From: Gordionus sp. m RMFG-2023
Taxonomy: Eukaryota > Nematomorpha > Gordioida > Chordodea > Parachordodidae
DNA length: 64,000 nucleotides
Direction of reading: 5' to 3'
Assembly: GCF_954871325.1 (NCBI RefSeq)
Contig: NC_088777.1
Span: forward strand, 21,119,366-21,183,365
Shown: one piece after another, positions 13,201-23,099 of the stretch
Layout of the letters: each line of letters starts with the position of its first letter
Position numbering within the stretch: position 1 is the first letter of the stretch
Program-made: the position numbers and the translations under genes
The notes under the pieces: model-generated
What the model was told of the DNA's origin: nothing
Databases searched by the model: none
Seen by the model: only the letters and a program-made list of their open reading frames with translations

Positions 13201-14460
13201 ATTAGTAAATTTTGAATTGAAAATTTTTTATCTTCTATCTCTGCTTCTAATTTTTTTTTTAACCTATTACTGGGTTTTTTATATTTGTCCATATCTCCAT
13301 TTTTTTTAAAGTAAAAAATCATTAAATAACCCAAAAAGATTTTCCACTCAGGATTATTATACATGTGCCACAAATGAATAAATTGAGGATAAGGTTATAG
13401 CACCAAATAAAAGTACTATTAGGTGGCACTTGGTTAATTTGAGCTTACAAGCTAACAAATTCATTTCACATATTTGTTGCTGGGCCAAACAATTTTACAA
13501 TCATATTTTTGTGAAGTCATTTTTAATAATCCAAAAATTTATTTTATAAAAAAATTTCTAGTCCATTTTTTTCTCAAAAGCTCAATATTTTTTTAAAATG
13601 TTGAGGCTTGGTGGGACTTTTCCTATTAAGCTAACAAATCCACCCCTACATAAACTATAAATTTTTACCAAATCAAAATTATGCTATGCATCTCAAGATG
13701 ATCTTAAAAATGTTCTTTAAAAAAGGTAAATTATAAGAAAAACATTTAAAAAATAAAATTTAGTATAAATTTATAATTTATTTTTGATTTACAAAACTTT
13801 ATATCGTTTTAAATTTTGTTATCATTTTCAAATAAGATTTACCCAAAACCCCTATTTCCATTTTTTGGATAGAACAAATCTTAAAATTTGTCACGTTCAT
13901 AATTATCCACAAAGTAATTTATAAATTATTTCCAAAATGTCTAAATTAATCATAATATTGACTATTTTGAGGTGATATTATAAAATGATAGTATTAATTA
14001 AGTGTTATCATAAAACTAATGTATTATAATAAAAATGTTTAGCATATCACCATATTAAATATGGCTATAATTTTATTGAAAGAATGATTATTTGATAAAT
14101 TCCAAAAAAAAAAATCATTACCAATGTAACAAGTGATTGAACAACTTGATCAGCTTTGGTTGCTGGTTTCCAATTTTCTGCACTTATGATTGGCAAACAA
14201 ACTTGTCCCTTTTCATCTATATTTGGATGATATATTTTTGTTTTAAAATTTATTTTTGGAGGTTTAAAAGGGTATTCTGCTGGAAAATTAATTTCGATTT
14301 TAAAGCTGCCTTTATTGTATGGAGGATTCCTTGGTGAAACTAAACCTCTCCAAACCAGTATATTATTATCATCAACTTGAATATCATGAAATATCTTACG
14401 TATGTCGGATGAATTTTTCAAATCAATCAACTCTTTACCCAATCTTCTAGAAGCAGCCAT
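1137..14460 (-). CDS. UBE2L3: Ubiquitin-conjugating enzyme E2 L3 (UbcH7-like), complete two-exon gene
   Basis: An E2 enzyme that takes ubiquitin from E1 onto its active-site cysteine and hands it to HECT and RBR ligases such as parkin. Exon 1 is 14460-14122 and exon 2 is 1280-1137. Exon 1 ends ttg|gtaatg and exon 2 follows ttttttag, both at phase 0, so they join cleanly. The product is 160 residues against 154 in human. From residue 58 the run [12 protein letters not shown] is identical to the human protein, with Phe65 matching human Phe63, which contacts the ligase. The active-site Cys88 sits in [18 protein letters not shown]. Exon 2 keeps [14 protein letters not shown], including the histidine (human His119) typical of this class. 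The protein is about 2 residues longer near the N-terminus and ends with a divergent PPSSDHL. The intron is about 12.8 kb and full of transposons. Nothing in the coding sequence looks broken. Confidence 0.95.
1325..2409. mobile_element. Non-autonomous DNA transposon relic related to the 51545-54914 element
   Basis: The left end (tgggtcatttccatgtcaaa, from 1325) and the reverse complement of the right end (near 2300-2409) are imperfect inverted repeats. Both share a CATGTCAAATTAG/CATGTTAAATTAG segment, 'ttcggcc', 'tttcaatttc/ttg', and an inner 'attaaaggtacaaa'. The left end also resembles the left end of the large palindromic element at 51545 (tgggtaattccataccaaat). No transposase is left. A MITE is inserted near the right arm at 2072-2290. 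Exact right boundary and target duplication are unclear. Confidence 0.55.
2072..2290. mobile_element. hAT-type MITE (TAGTGTTGTTAAACGGCTC family), nested copy
   Basis: A 219-bp element with long terminal inverted repeats: it opens tagtgttgttaaacggctc and closes with the matching ...gagccgtttaacaatacta. It is flanked by a perfect 8-bp duplication, agtaaaag, at 2064-2071 and 2291-2298. The 8-bp duplication points to hAT-type transposition. It carries no coding sequence. Other members of the family lie at 9859, 43555, 43934 and 59005, with fragments elsewhere. Confidence 0.85.
2681..2885. repeat. Dispersed repeat with GC-rich 'gggccggg/gggctggg' blocks
   Basis: In a strongly AT-rich background this segment contains ccgggtcat, cagggctgggcc, ccggggcaagg and ccgggccgggg, ending cctctacaggtct. 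Similar blocks appear near 11270-11420, 38060-38340, 41055-41160, 55060-55130 and 63650-63910. It looks like a non-autonomous transposon family. Ends and target duplications were not resolved. Confidence 0.45.
3053..5576 (-). mobile_element. hAT DNA transposon, minus-strand copy of an inverted pair
   Basis: The element is bounded by an 8-bp duplication, atgcgtag, at 3045-3052 and 5577-5584, as expected for hAT. Its ends are imperfect inverted repeats: taggctcaaaaacgaatt on the left, and taagcctattcaaaaataat read inward from the right. It encodes a transposase on the minus strand (see next entry). A second copy lies inverted 160 bp away at 5737-8023 and is highly similar along its length, so together they form a very long palindrome inside the UBE2L3 intron. 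Confidence 0.88.
3383..5183 (-). pseudogene. hAT transposase, degraded
   Basis: Reading down the minus strand from an ATG at 5183 ([11 protein letters not shown]), a BED-like zinc-finger remnant follows, with W, C, C, H, H in [14 protein letters not shown] and LINHYNRFH. The longest frame is 4776-4105: SSDIWT carries the first catalytic Asp, TLDNATNN the second, then [10 protein letters not shown] and RWNST. Another piece is 4022-3765. The C-terminal dimerisation region at about 3600-3383 includes [20 protein letters not shown] and [17 protein letters not shown] stop follows IIWDQ near 5091, and frames shift between pieces. A short GT-AG interval near 3665-3710 could be a real intron. Plainly a hAT-superfamily transposase, no longer functional as it stands. 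Confidence 0.85.
5737..8023 (+). mobile_element. hAT DNA transposon, plus-strand copy of the inverted pair
   Basis: It starts taggcctattcaaaaataat and ends ...tttttgaataggtcta, which are inverted repeats of each other and of the 3053-5576 ends. The flanks (cttgaaag on the left, cttgggaaag on the right) look like a decayed target duplication rather than a perfect 8-bp one. It is about 240 bp shorter than its partner, partly through a deletion of about 170 bp in the transposase between KILR and DYPTYNLV. Confidence 0.85.
6120..7746 (+). pseudogene. hAT transposase, degraded, plus strand
   Basis: It opens at the same MLEEN start as the minus copy. Frames at 6622-7044 and 7038-7319 give [33 protein letters not shown], and ARRWNST-type core sequence; the first catalytic-Asp motif is altered to SGIWPSP. 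The end at 7564-7746 gives [20 protein letters not shown], the hAT C-terminal dimerisation signature. Several frame changes separate the pieces. Compared with the minus-strand copy it has lost about 170 bp and the second core Asp is Asn here (NNATNN against DNATNN). Confidence 0.83.
8024..9858. other. UBE2L3 intron, no gene seen
   Basis: I see no coding sequence, RNA gene or clear element here on either strand. The only distinct object is the 20-base G run listed separately, followed about 110 bases on by a short C-rich stretch (cccctccccct), which could be the two ends of a small element. Confidence 0.6.
9523..9542. repeat. Homopolymer run of 20 G
   Basis: An uninterrupted run of 20 G in DNA that is otherwise about three quarters A+T. 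It can form a G-quadruplex and is a likely site of length variation or sequencing error. It may mark the end of a non-autonomous element. Confidence 0.9.
9859..10060. mobile_element. hAT-type MITE (TAGTGTTGTTAAACGG family), older copy
   Basis: It opens tagttttgttaaaagcctc and closes with the inverted match ...ccgtttaataaccta. The interior carries the family phrases 'actcaatattt' and 'aatattgagttagcc' in inverted orientation. The flanks (atgtttac and tttttgac) agree at only 5 of 8 positions, so this copy is older than those at 2072 and 59005. Confidence 0.7.
10130..10700. repeat. Dispersed repeat, copy 2 of the family at 65-520
   Basis: Shares with 65-520 the segments gaaaagaacaaataat, aataactggtttct, and ggctgacttca followed by gcttaag. 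A second weaker repetition follows at 10480-10700 (atgcactaatttt; cttagcccacttcacg). No coding capacity and no terminal structure recognised. Confidence 0.45.
10980..11255. repeat. Left arm: tandem 14-bp units (gcattatcgcgaat)
   Basis: Repeats of the type gcattatcgcgaat, many degenerate, with alternating CGCG and CAGCG/TAGCG cores. Each unit joint contains the palindrome aatgcatt or a variant, so single strands could also fold locally. Confidence 0.8.
12547..12862. repeat. Right arm: tandem 14-bp units (attcgcgataatgc), inverted to the left arm
   Basis: About 18 units of attcgcgataatgc with substitutions, for example attcgctgtaatgc and actcgcgataatgt. It is the reverse complement type of the array at 10980-11255 and ends cgcggtattgatgtg, matching the outer end of the left arm. 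Confidence 0.82.
12886..14121. other. UBE2L3 intron near the donor site, nothing recognised
   Basis: AT-rich sequence without open frames of note on either strand. No repeat structure stood out apart from weak local similarity to the GC-block repeats near 13430-13640. Confidence 0.5.
14122..14460 (-). CDS. UBE2L3: UBE2L3 exon 1 (residues 1-113, catalytic core)
   Basis: Starts at ATG 14460-14458 in the context aatATGG, which fits the animal start consensus (A at -3, G at +4), and MAASRRL matches the human N-terminus exactly. It includes the beta-sheet core ([11 protein letters not shown]), the [18 protein letters not shown] catalytic loop with Cys88, and ends QVVQSLVTL before gtaatg. The open frame runs on past the donor, but the extra residues are not E2-like. 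The genomic start is divergent from the NSD gene on the plus strand, with about 16 kb between the two. Confidence 0.95.
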
Positions 14461-14942
14461 ATTATAAATTTTGTTGTAAATTATGAAAATATGCTAATCA
14501 TTATTTTATTAAATCGATTGAGGACGAGCAGAACTTAATTTTAAATAAATGTAATAAAAACCATCTATCCTTATACTTTAGGCAGAGTTTTTTTAGATAA
14601 ATTATTAGAAACTGTAATCCTAAGCCCTCTGGGAAAATAGCCCGTTAACTAAGAAAAATGAGAGCTGCAGCAGTTCTTTAAAAAAAAAATGGCCCCAGTT
14701 TTAAAAGTGTAGATAACACCTTTTTTATAGAAAGCGTCAGCTTTTTTAAAAATTAAAACCCATTTAGAAAATTCCATTATTTGGTTTATGTTTATTGGAT
14801 ATATTTTTAAAGGAAATTAGCCTTAATTTAATTAAATGTTTATTAATCTAATAACAGCTTGTTAAGAAATAAATAATTTTACAAAAAGTATAGGGTAGGG
14901 TAATTAATGATGTATATCGTTAAACATTGTTGATATACTTAA

Positions 14943-16491
14943 TTTTATTAATGCTCTTCTAATTCCCCTAGAATAGCCAATGACATTAATACTATAGACT
15001 GCCGATTAATGTATTTGAAGTGGCAAAAATTGAATTGAGTAGCGGCCATTTTGTGTTTGGATCTTTTATGAAAGAAACATATGATAATTTCATAAATTTC
15101 ATTTTTATTTTTATTATATTTAAAATCTTATTTTTTTACGAGATGAATAAAAAACATTTTATAAACATTTACAGTTTATTACTTAATGAATATCTTTAAT
15201 ATTTTATTTAGACTAATCAATATAAAATAAAATCTGTATAGTAATAAGAATATAGTTTAAAATTTTGTCATTTTTAGAAAAGTAAGGATTTATTGTTTTC
15301 TTTAATACCTCATGAATATCTTTAAGATTTTTCAAATATATATCTTATCAAATTAGAATAAATATTTTTTATAAAAATTAATTTAAGATTATTCAATAAC
15401 AAAAATCAAAGTGAGGAAAGATATATTATGATTTGAAATTTATTATAAAATTTAATATATTTTTTATATTTTAAGAAAATGAACATATATTGTAGTGCAT
15501 ATGGCTGCAACCAGAAATATTGTTCAGGAAGCAAAATTTCCTTTCATAAGTATGATATCTCAAATTAAATATTTAGAATTAAGTCTAAAGATGCAGCTTA
15601 TATTAATAACCTATTTTTTCTTGTAAAAATTATTATGTCAGATTTGCTATGAAAATATTTAATATGTGATTTGGAATTTTAGAAATTACTCCAAAAACAA
15701 AATTGAATATATATGATTTTATTGATAAATATTTTGAATTATATAAAATAAAATTTCGATATAATTTCTTTTGTATTTATTTTTTTAGCAAATAAAAAGA
15801 GGTTATATTTTATAATTCATAAGACTTTTTATATTTAATTTTTGCTTTGCATTATGTTTTTCCTTAATAATTATAACTATCCATTTCTAAATATATTTAT
15901 TTAAATTTAATTCACTAAAGTACAAAAATCAATAATGAATATGTATATTGTGAAAAATAAAATAATCTTATAAATTTTTACAATATTAAATACAAATAAT
16001 ATATATGTTATATTTATTTCTAATAAAATAAATGAATTATTATAACTAAAAGTATATGGTATAAAGTGTAATTTTTTCTTACAAATAATCACCATAATTT
16101 TTCCTGGACCTATTAATATTTAAGTTAAATAGCATATTTTTATAATACTTGATTTATGCCCTTGAAAAAGTACAGTTCTGTTAAATTTTTGCCTAAAATC
16201 TAATTTTAATTTTTGATTACATTAGGCAATAATCAAAACAATATAATCATAAATGCTCTAAAAATGTTTTTTATTCATATAGTAAAAAAATAAGATTATA
16301 AATATAATATATAATAAAAATAAACGTGAAATTTATGAAATCCCATATGTTTCTTACGTATTAGCTCCAAACACAAAATGGCTGCTACTCAATTCAATTT
16401 TTGTCACTTCAAATTTGATTTTAGCATTAAGATCGGCAATCTATAGTATTAATGTCATTGAGAATATTGTTGAGGAGAACCTAATAAAAAA
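14943..16491. mobile_element. Kolobok-like DNA transposon derivative (TTAA ends, THAP remnant)
   Basis: The element lies between TTAA at 14939-14942 and TTAA at 16492-16495. Its ends are inverted repeats of over 200 bp: ttttatta at the tip, then caatgacattaatactatag, gattgccgat/gactgccgat, attgaattgagtag and its match, and aaaatggc/gccatttt. Between them only a short THAP zinc-finger remnant is recognisable. TTAA target duplication plus a THAP domain is the combination known for Kolobok; piggyBac also uses TTAA but has no THAP. The tips are less alike than the inner arms. Confidence 0.7.
15479..15568 (+). pseudogene. THAP zinc-finger remnant (29 codons)
   Basis: ATG opens MNIYCSAYGCNQKYCSGSK then ISFHKYDISN and a stop. 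The C-x4-C pair (Cys5, Cys10) and the following SFHKYD match the start of THAP domains (CSAYGC...F...F-P). The CxxH half of the zinc site and the AVPTIF box are absent in this frame. Its position inside TTAA-bounded inverted repeats suggests it is what is left of the element's transposase. Confidence 0.6.
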
Positions 16492-16495
16492 TTAA

Positions 16496-17708
16496 ATAGA
16501 ATAAATTCTTTTCTTGTGAATGTTATTTTTTATCTCTAAAACTTGTTAAAAGCTATAGATGGTAGCTTGTTGACATTAATAAGTCAAGAAATAGAAACAA
16601 GAATTTCAAATAGTTTTATACTCATTATACTCGCCTTAACTTTATCAATTTCAAACTATACTGAAGCTTCGTTAGCCAGCCTCTTTCCACAGCATAGTAA
16701 GGGGGGGGGGGATTTTGTGTATTTAGCTATCAGCATAGCCAGGAAGGAGAACAAAATAAAATCCTCTGTTTATAAATTTGCCTGACGTATATATCATCTT
16801 CATCTAATAAAAAAATTTATCCTACACCTTTCCCCCCACATCCTCTTCCGCAAAAATATATCACTATAAACAAGAATGAAAAATAACTAAAATTAATATA
16901 TTTTTAAATAATGGCTTTAATTAAAATTTTAACAAAATAATTTATATATTTAAAATAAGTGAAAATCCAAAATTATATTTAAAAATATATAAATTATATA
17001 GTTAATGCCAACAATAAATATACCTACCTCCAAAAAAAATTATGGGGAACACCCCTACTTGTGCTTAACCTTATATAAAATCCTGGCTACGCATAAGTAT
17101 ATACTCTACTAGATTGGGTATTCATGCATTAAATGAATTTAAAAATCCATACATAGGAGTTCAGGTGTAGCTTTTGTGGGTTGCACGTCGATTAAATGGC
17201 ATTGATATGAATTAATATAAAGACCATTAGTTGACGTGTAAAACACAAAATGACGTTACATCTGCCTCCGATGTATGTTTAATTAATAAATCGTTAATTT
17301 AGTAGCATATACATATCAATGGGTGGAACCTGGAATCAAAAATATAATGAATCCAAAACAAACGCGAATCAAGAACTGGTAAATAATAAATGGCCATGGA
17401 TCACAAATCTGATGAATTATAGTTTTAAAAAGATAAAGCATAATATAGATTACAGCTAAGGAGGCAAAATAAAAAATATTAATATTATTTATCGCCAGGT
17501 ATTGATATATTTTCGCTAACTAATTTTTTTAACAAAATATAAAAGGAAAAATATGGGAAATAAAAAATTATATATACTTTTTTAGTTACATTTTCTAAAA
17601 TAATAAGTATGTCAAGAAAATATGCTTGTTTGCTCCGAGACCTATTTGACAAAGTTTATATAAGTTAGTTCCCGCACATTCCTTATATATAGTATTAAAA
17701 TAATTATT
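16496..17708. other. Intergenic, no gene; a hAT-like repeat fragment
   Basis: No coding sequence recognised. A segment with a G run (about 16701-16710) followed by 'catagccagga', and near 17085 'tcctggctacgc', looks like the two ends of a small hAT-type element (compare the tail at 32940). The open frame at 16543-16785 has no similarity I recognise. Confidence 0.4.
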
Positions 17709-17713
17709 TTATG

Positions 17714-19786
17714 TGCAAATAATATGGATACTAACGATATAGCGCGAGGTTCGAGTCAGTAAAAATATATTTTATTAACTAATTTCTTTTTCTTTTCAAA
17801 AGGTATATATACATTTTCTAAAATATAAATTAGAATATAAAACGAAATACAAAAAAGTAAAATAATATTAAAAAAGTAAGGTTACGCCGTTTATAAAATA
17901 AAATTAGATTATAACAAAAAATAAAATTTATATTGTAATTAGAATAATGCAACATTCACCCTCTTCTGATAATTTCATCGGAGAAGTCATAGAGAGTTTG
18001 TTGTCCAAGTGGTTTATTGTTTTGGTAATCAAGTTGTATCACAAATCATCATAACGTTGGCTTGTCCCAATCGTTGGTTTGATCAATTCGATTTTGCACG
18101 TTGGTTTGTTTAATCACAAGCTTGATATCCATATCGTAAATTATCTCCATTAATCATAGCTTGTTTGATAGTGCTCAATTGTTATTATCATTTTTTATAA
18201 TTAATCCAGTCGAATATTGGAATTTGGAATAAATCGGAATATATAATTTGGAATAGTTGATCAAATCAAATGTATGAATAATATGCACGAATAAAATTTT
18301 GAATTTTGGAAGAATAAAATATGTAATAAGGTATGATAATTTATGGAATAAGGAATAAAATTTTAATCCAGAATAAGGAATGATAAATTATTATATTATT
18401 TTTTAGGTGTTAAGTTAATCATAGCGTTTTATACTTTTAGCGTTTTATGCGTTTTATATTTTTTGCGTTTTACATTCTTTTTTATTAGTAGAGTTTTAAT
18501 ATTTAATTAGTAGCGTTTTAATATTTAATTTATTTTTATTTATTTTCAATCTCCGAGGTTAAAATATGCAAATATTATGCACATTTCCCTCTCATAAAAA
18601 AAAATTTAAAATTTCACACAATATTTTTCTAAAATATTGATGTTTAATTTTTACATAACCTTTTGTCTTCAAAAGCTTTATTTCAAAAACATTTTTATCA
18701 TATTAAGTATTACTAAATCAATCCCTTTTAATTCATATGTTTTAATTACATTTTAATAATCTTCTTGTTTAGGATTTTTAATGGTTTATTTTTAATTATA
18801 TCTAAGAATTCATCTTTAGGTTTAGTTAATTTACAACAATTGGTCATCATTCAAGAAATCAAAAAAATATCAATATTTCATTATAATTTAAGTAAATAAT
18901 TTTTTTAAAGGCTTTTTGTGTGGTCTATATCCATTATGATTTTACATTTTAGTATCAATATTTCACTAAGAAATTATAAATAATTTTTTAAAGGCTTTTT
19001 GTGTGTTCAAATATATCCATTATGATTTTACATTTTAGTGATTTTAAAAATATAACATGCCTTTATCCTGGCATAAAATTTTAATTTTTAATAACTTTTC
19101 TTCTTACGTGGATTAGAATAATAAATAATCATCATTGGTCTCACAAAATAAAATTCATAACCTATCGTTCAACTTCCATATCAGTTCTTCCTAGGTTGTC
19201 ACATTAGGTTAGGTGCTGGTTATCATATTCCAGTCCAACATCCAGAGCCGGGACACCATGAAGAAAGAAGCTTTTTGCATGAAAGAACGTGCTAAGGTTT
19301 GATTCTTGGTCATCTCCATAGATTAGACATTGGTCATATCAATATATTAGGCAGTCACAATAAATAAGGTAATAATAGATAGTCATCTCCATAGGTTAAG
19401 CAGTCTCCATAGGTTAGATAGTCATCTCAGTAGATTAGGTAGTCACAATAGATAAGGTAGTCATAATAGGTAGTCATCTCCATAGGTTAAGCACAAGGTA
19501 GAGTCATAATAGGTAGTCATCTTTTTCTAGTCCACCACCCAGAGGGCACCATGAAAAGAATAAGGATGGTGACGATATTGCGCGAGTCAGTAAAAAATAT
19601 ATTTTATTAACTAATTTCTTTTTCTTTTCTAAAGGTATATATACATTTTCTAAAATATAAATTAGAATATAAAACGAAATACAAAAAAGTAAAATAATAT
19701 TAAAAAAGTAAGGTTACGCCGTTTATAAAATAAAATTAGATTATAACAAAAAATAAAATTTATATTGTAATTAGAATAATGCAACA
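17714..19786 (-). mobile_element. Short non-autonomous LTR retroelement (minus orientation)
   Basis: Fossil LTR element of about 2.07 kb. The two long terminal repeats are 17714-17954 and 19552-19786, and they begin TG and end CA. A 5-bp duplication, ttatg, flanks it at 17709-17713 and 19787-19791. Read on the minus strand, a primer-binding-type segment (tggtgccctctgggtgg) follows the first LTR directly, and a purine tract (agaagagggtgaa) precedes the second. The interior of about 1.6 kb has no recognisable gag or pol, so it fits the TRIM/LARD class of passive elements. The interior carries an irregular tandem run around 'ggtagtcatctccatag'. Confidence 0.8.
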
Positions 19787-20049
19787 TTATGCATGAAAGA
19801 TAAGTGGAAAATAAAAAATATTTGAATGCATCAGCTAGGGTCGTGCCAAGTCTTTAGACGGCCAGAACTAAAAATATATTTGATAGCCTTTATTAATAAA
19901 ACTAGTTTAAAAAATTAAATAAAAATTCGCAGAAAAAAATGAATATCCCTAAATAAAACAAATGGGGACACCAGACCTATTGCAATAGGATCTCTCTTCT
20001 GTTGAATAATTTTAAATAGTTTTACATATTAAATCTAATCTATCCCATT

Positions 20050-21415
20050 TACTACAACCTAACCAGCTTAGTTTAAATGTTCCTGGAGGATATGAGGCTG
20101 CATCCCACTCGACATGTCATCCTCCATAATACACATGATCAATTCATTCTCAAAATAGATCTACAAAATGCTTTGAATTCACTTAGAAGGGAACATTTTA
20201 TACCTTCTTTCTGTGAAATATTCCCAGATTATTCAACATACATTGTAGCATGTTACAACCATTCCACTTTTTTAAAATTTAATGATTATAACTTTCTCTA
20301 AACAAGGCATCTAACAAGGAGGTCTTTTTGGTCCAGCATTATTCTGTCAGGGCAATCAATTAATCATAAAAGAAATCTCTTCAAATTGTGACCTAAATTA
20401 AATGTTTGGCACCTGGAATCATAAAAATTCCTACAATTATAAATCGCTTAGCCCATATAATAGAACTGTTACTAAACCCTAATTAGTGTGAATTTTATTC
20501 CCCCCTTGAGTCGGACTGTCCACCCAAAAATTTTATTGTAGTGGACAAAACTAGATTATCCCACTTAGGTTCCATTGGAAGAGAAAATGCTATATTTCAT
20601 TTTAGAGTTGCCAAATTCAATAAAATAAAAAATATCTTAAAAAATTTACCTGTTCATCAGGCTTTTTATTTACCAAAAAATGTTCTATTCATTCCAAAGA
20701 TTTTACATGCCTTTCATTCTTCAGCAATTTTTACGTCCCCTGAAATATTATTAGACCTTGAAGTTAATTTAAAAAATACACTCGAATCTTTTTTATATAA
20801 TTCTCATCATTCTCCTGGATCTGCCCTTCTACCAAAGCTAGGTGGTATAGGTATCCAATCTCCCATATCCCTGAGCATTTCAGCCTTTTGCTAAATTCCG
20901 ATACATACTTGGAGACTAGGATACTATCGACCCACATCATATGACAGTACTAGACCTCTGGAGCAAAAATGCCCCAAACCGTTCATATCCTATTTCCATA
21001 AGACAAAGAGACTGGAATTTACCATTGAAACAGCATCGCGTCGAATACTTACACTTAAAAGCTGTTTAAAGAAAATCTCCACCTCTCTTCCTCCATCTAA
21101 ACTCAACCCCAAATATACATAATGACAAAAATACGTCTCTTTTGCCAGAATTCCAGTCCACCATGCCACTTTGGATATGAATAGTTAGAAACTATATCTA
21201 GTTCTAATCTAGGCTTGTTACTTACCAACGAAATACTCAGAATAGCCATAGGTCTTCGATTAGGCTGCAAAATCGTAACGCCTACGTCATGTGTCTTATT
21301 TGAAACTCACATCGATAGTCTTGGGTACCACCTCAAAAGGCACATTACCAAGGCATGTCATCAATTCATTCCACAATAGAACCTTGAAACCTCTATTTAC
21401 TAAATCTTGAGGCTT
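20050..21415 (+). mobile_element. LINE (non-LTR retrotransposon) fragment, reverse transcriptase to C-terminus
   Basis: The plus strand gives reverse-transcriptase sequence: LKIDLQNALNSLRREHFIP and LKFNDYN at 20150-20300, then a degraded QGGLFGPALF (usually QGDPLGP). The thumb follows at 20541-20894 with QAFYLPKNVLFIPKIL and PKLGGIGIQSP. The C-terminal part near 21215-21370 gives LRIAIGLRLGCKIVTPTSC and IDSLGYHLKRHITKACHQ. Frames shift several times and the 5' part is missing. The clade was not determined. Fragments of the same family lie at 22330-22660 and 27830-29828. Confidence 0.75.
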
Positions 21416-21440
21416 AGATAATATTATTTTCGCTAAGATC

Positions 21441-21492
21441 CTAATTGGCCGTTTTTAAAAATTGACCTAAATCGCGTCGCTTAACAACACTG
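21441..21492. mobile_element. MITE end fragment (GTTAAACGG family)
   Basis: Reads attggccgtttttaaaaatt and then a degraded match to the family terminus ending cttaacaacact. Only one end is present. Confidence 0.5.
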
Positions 21493-22329
21493 CTTAGAAC
21501 GACCCTAACTGATGCATCCAAATATTTATTTATTTCCTGTTTTTATTACATGAGTATTAGCTATTATTTTCACACTATATATTTAAATTCAAGAAATATG
21601 TTGGAATCTGGTTTAATTATAATCCCTTTTTAATAAAATGTCCTAAATTTACATTATGTTTACTTTTATTTAATATCACAAGACAGTCAAATAATATAGG
21701 TATGTCTTAGATTTATATACAGTGTCATTTAACAATCAAATAATTTTATAGTTGAGTTATAAATGATATTATGGAACAATGAATGCATGTGTTGTTTTGT
21801 ATTTTATTTATTTTAAAATAGAGAATATGATTAATTATATTTGTATTTAATTTTGAAAAAATAAAGTTGACCAGTTTGGAAATAAGAAAATGAACTATTA
21901 TAAAAATGAGAAAATGGAATGTTACAAAATTGAAAAAATACATCTTTTAAAATGTATAAAATAAGAAATCAAAAAAAAACTTTTCAGCTAAAATTTGACA
22001 TTTTTATTTGTTTAATAAAATTAAAGATGCCTTCAGAAGTTCAGATCCTATATTTATATTTTATCACATTTTTAATTGCATTTCCTATTCTCTTTAAAAA
22101 TTAATTTTTTTATATATTTGTATGAGTTTTTTAAAAATCTTCAATGCACAGTTATAAAATAAAAAATAACAATGATGAAAAAAATAATATGTAAAAGATT
22201 ATTAAAATTATAATAAACGTACTATATCTATAATCTATATAAAAATATATAATGAAGGGAAATTAAAAAAAAAAAATTTTTTTTTAATATAATTAGGTAA
22301 GGTCGGCAGTGCTTAATGACCCATGTAAG
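21493..22329. other. Intergenic, nothing recognised
   Basis: Very AT-rich sequence without recognisable coding content. The open frame on the minus strand at 21746-21943 is low-complexity and has no visible similarity to any family. Confidence 0.5.
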
Positions 22330-22660
22330 TATATGCAGTTGGATCAACAGATTTTGATTGATATTCTTTGTCGAAGGTAAAGGCCTTCTGGATCACCTGT
22401 GATTAAACGTAACCTCTGCCCTATTGTTTTGAATAATTTTAGGGCTTGGGGTCCAAATGATCCACAGGTGTATGAGACTACCGGAACAAACAAAACATTA
22501 TTAGGGTGGCTATATTTGTTTGTTTTTGTGTTTTCCTCTTGTGATGGAGTTGGCAGAAAAAGATCTAGCAAACGATCTACACGTATAGTGAGAGGTAAAC
22601 CTTGGTTTCTAGTGACTGGCTATCCGGTCTGGTTTGATTGTCAGGTCTGAGGCCAAAGTG
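22330..22660 (-). mobile_element. LINE fragment (C-terminal end), minus strand
   Basis: The minus-strand frame from about 22571 gives NNVLFVPVVSYTCGSFGPQ, ALKLFKTIGQRLRLITGDPE and LYLRQRISI. This is the tail that follows reverse transcriptase in the LINE family seen at 20050 and 27830; the latter ends with the matching FGQAALDLFKIISKSIKK. The reading on the plus strand is a shadow. Confidence 0.6.
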
Positions 22661-22690
22661 TTTAAGCAGGAAGGAATATTTGTAACTTTC

Positions 22691-22746
22691 TGTTAAGCTA
22701 TAATTGGCCCTTTTAAAAAATCGACCCAAATGCAATTTAACAACAC
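22691..22746. mobile_element. MITE end fragment (GTTAAACGG family)
   Basis: Reads attggcccttttaaaaaatc and ends aatttaacaacacc, a degraded right terminus of the MITE family. The left part is missing. Confidence 0.45.
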
Positions 22747-23099
22747 CAGTTCCAAGACATTTTTTAATATATTTGAGCTAACTATTTTAATAATTCGCAA
22801 CAAAGATGTGAAATCAAAGTTAATTTATATTAAAGGAAATCAAAATAAATAAAAAGGGCAATTAAAATTTATGTAATGTAAATATTTGTCAATAAAATAA
22901 ATTGAAATTTAGAAAAAATTTAACAATTAGGTGCAAACATATCGAAAAAAAAATAAACAATAAGGTAAAAATAAATATGAGTTATATCGGTTTGTTGTAT
23001 TTCGGTAGCTCCACTGATTATGGCCCATTCAACTATACTTGCATAACAATGGTTTACACATTGAGCTGTTCGTTTATTTTGAATTCTATGTAAAAAGTA

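Noticed and set aside
14065-14121. Readthrough end of the UBE2L3 exon 1 open frame as a natural C-terminus
   Set aside because: The added residues are hydrophobic and unlike any E2, a good donor (gtaatg) lies exactly where homology stops, and a matching exon exists at 1137-1280.
16543-16785. 80-codon open frame as a gene
   Set aside because: No recognisable similarity, it runs through a homopolymer G tract, and it sits in repeat-like DNA.
17742-17770. tRNA-like 'gaggttcgagtc' box
   Set aside because: The word belongs to the LTR of a retroelement, it recurs in altered form at 19578, and no cloverleaf can be drawn around it.
22399-22650. Plus-strand 83-codon frame
   Set aside because: The minus strand of the same segment matches the LINE C-terminal tail, so this is a shadow.
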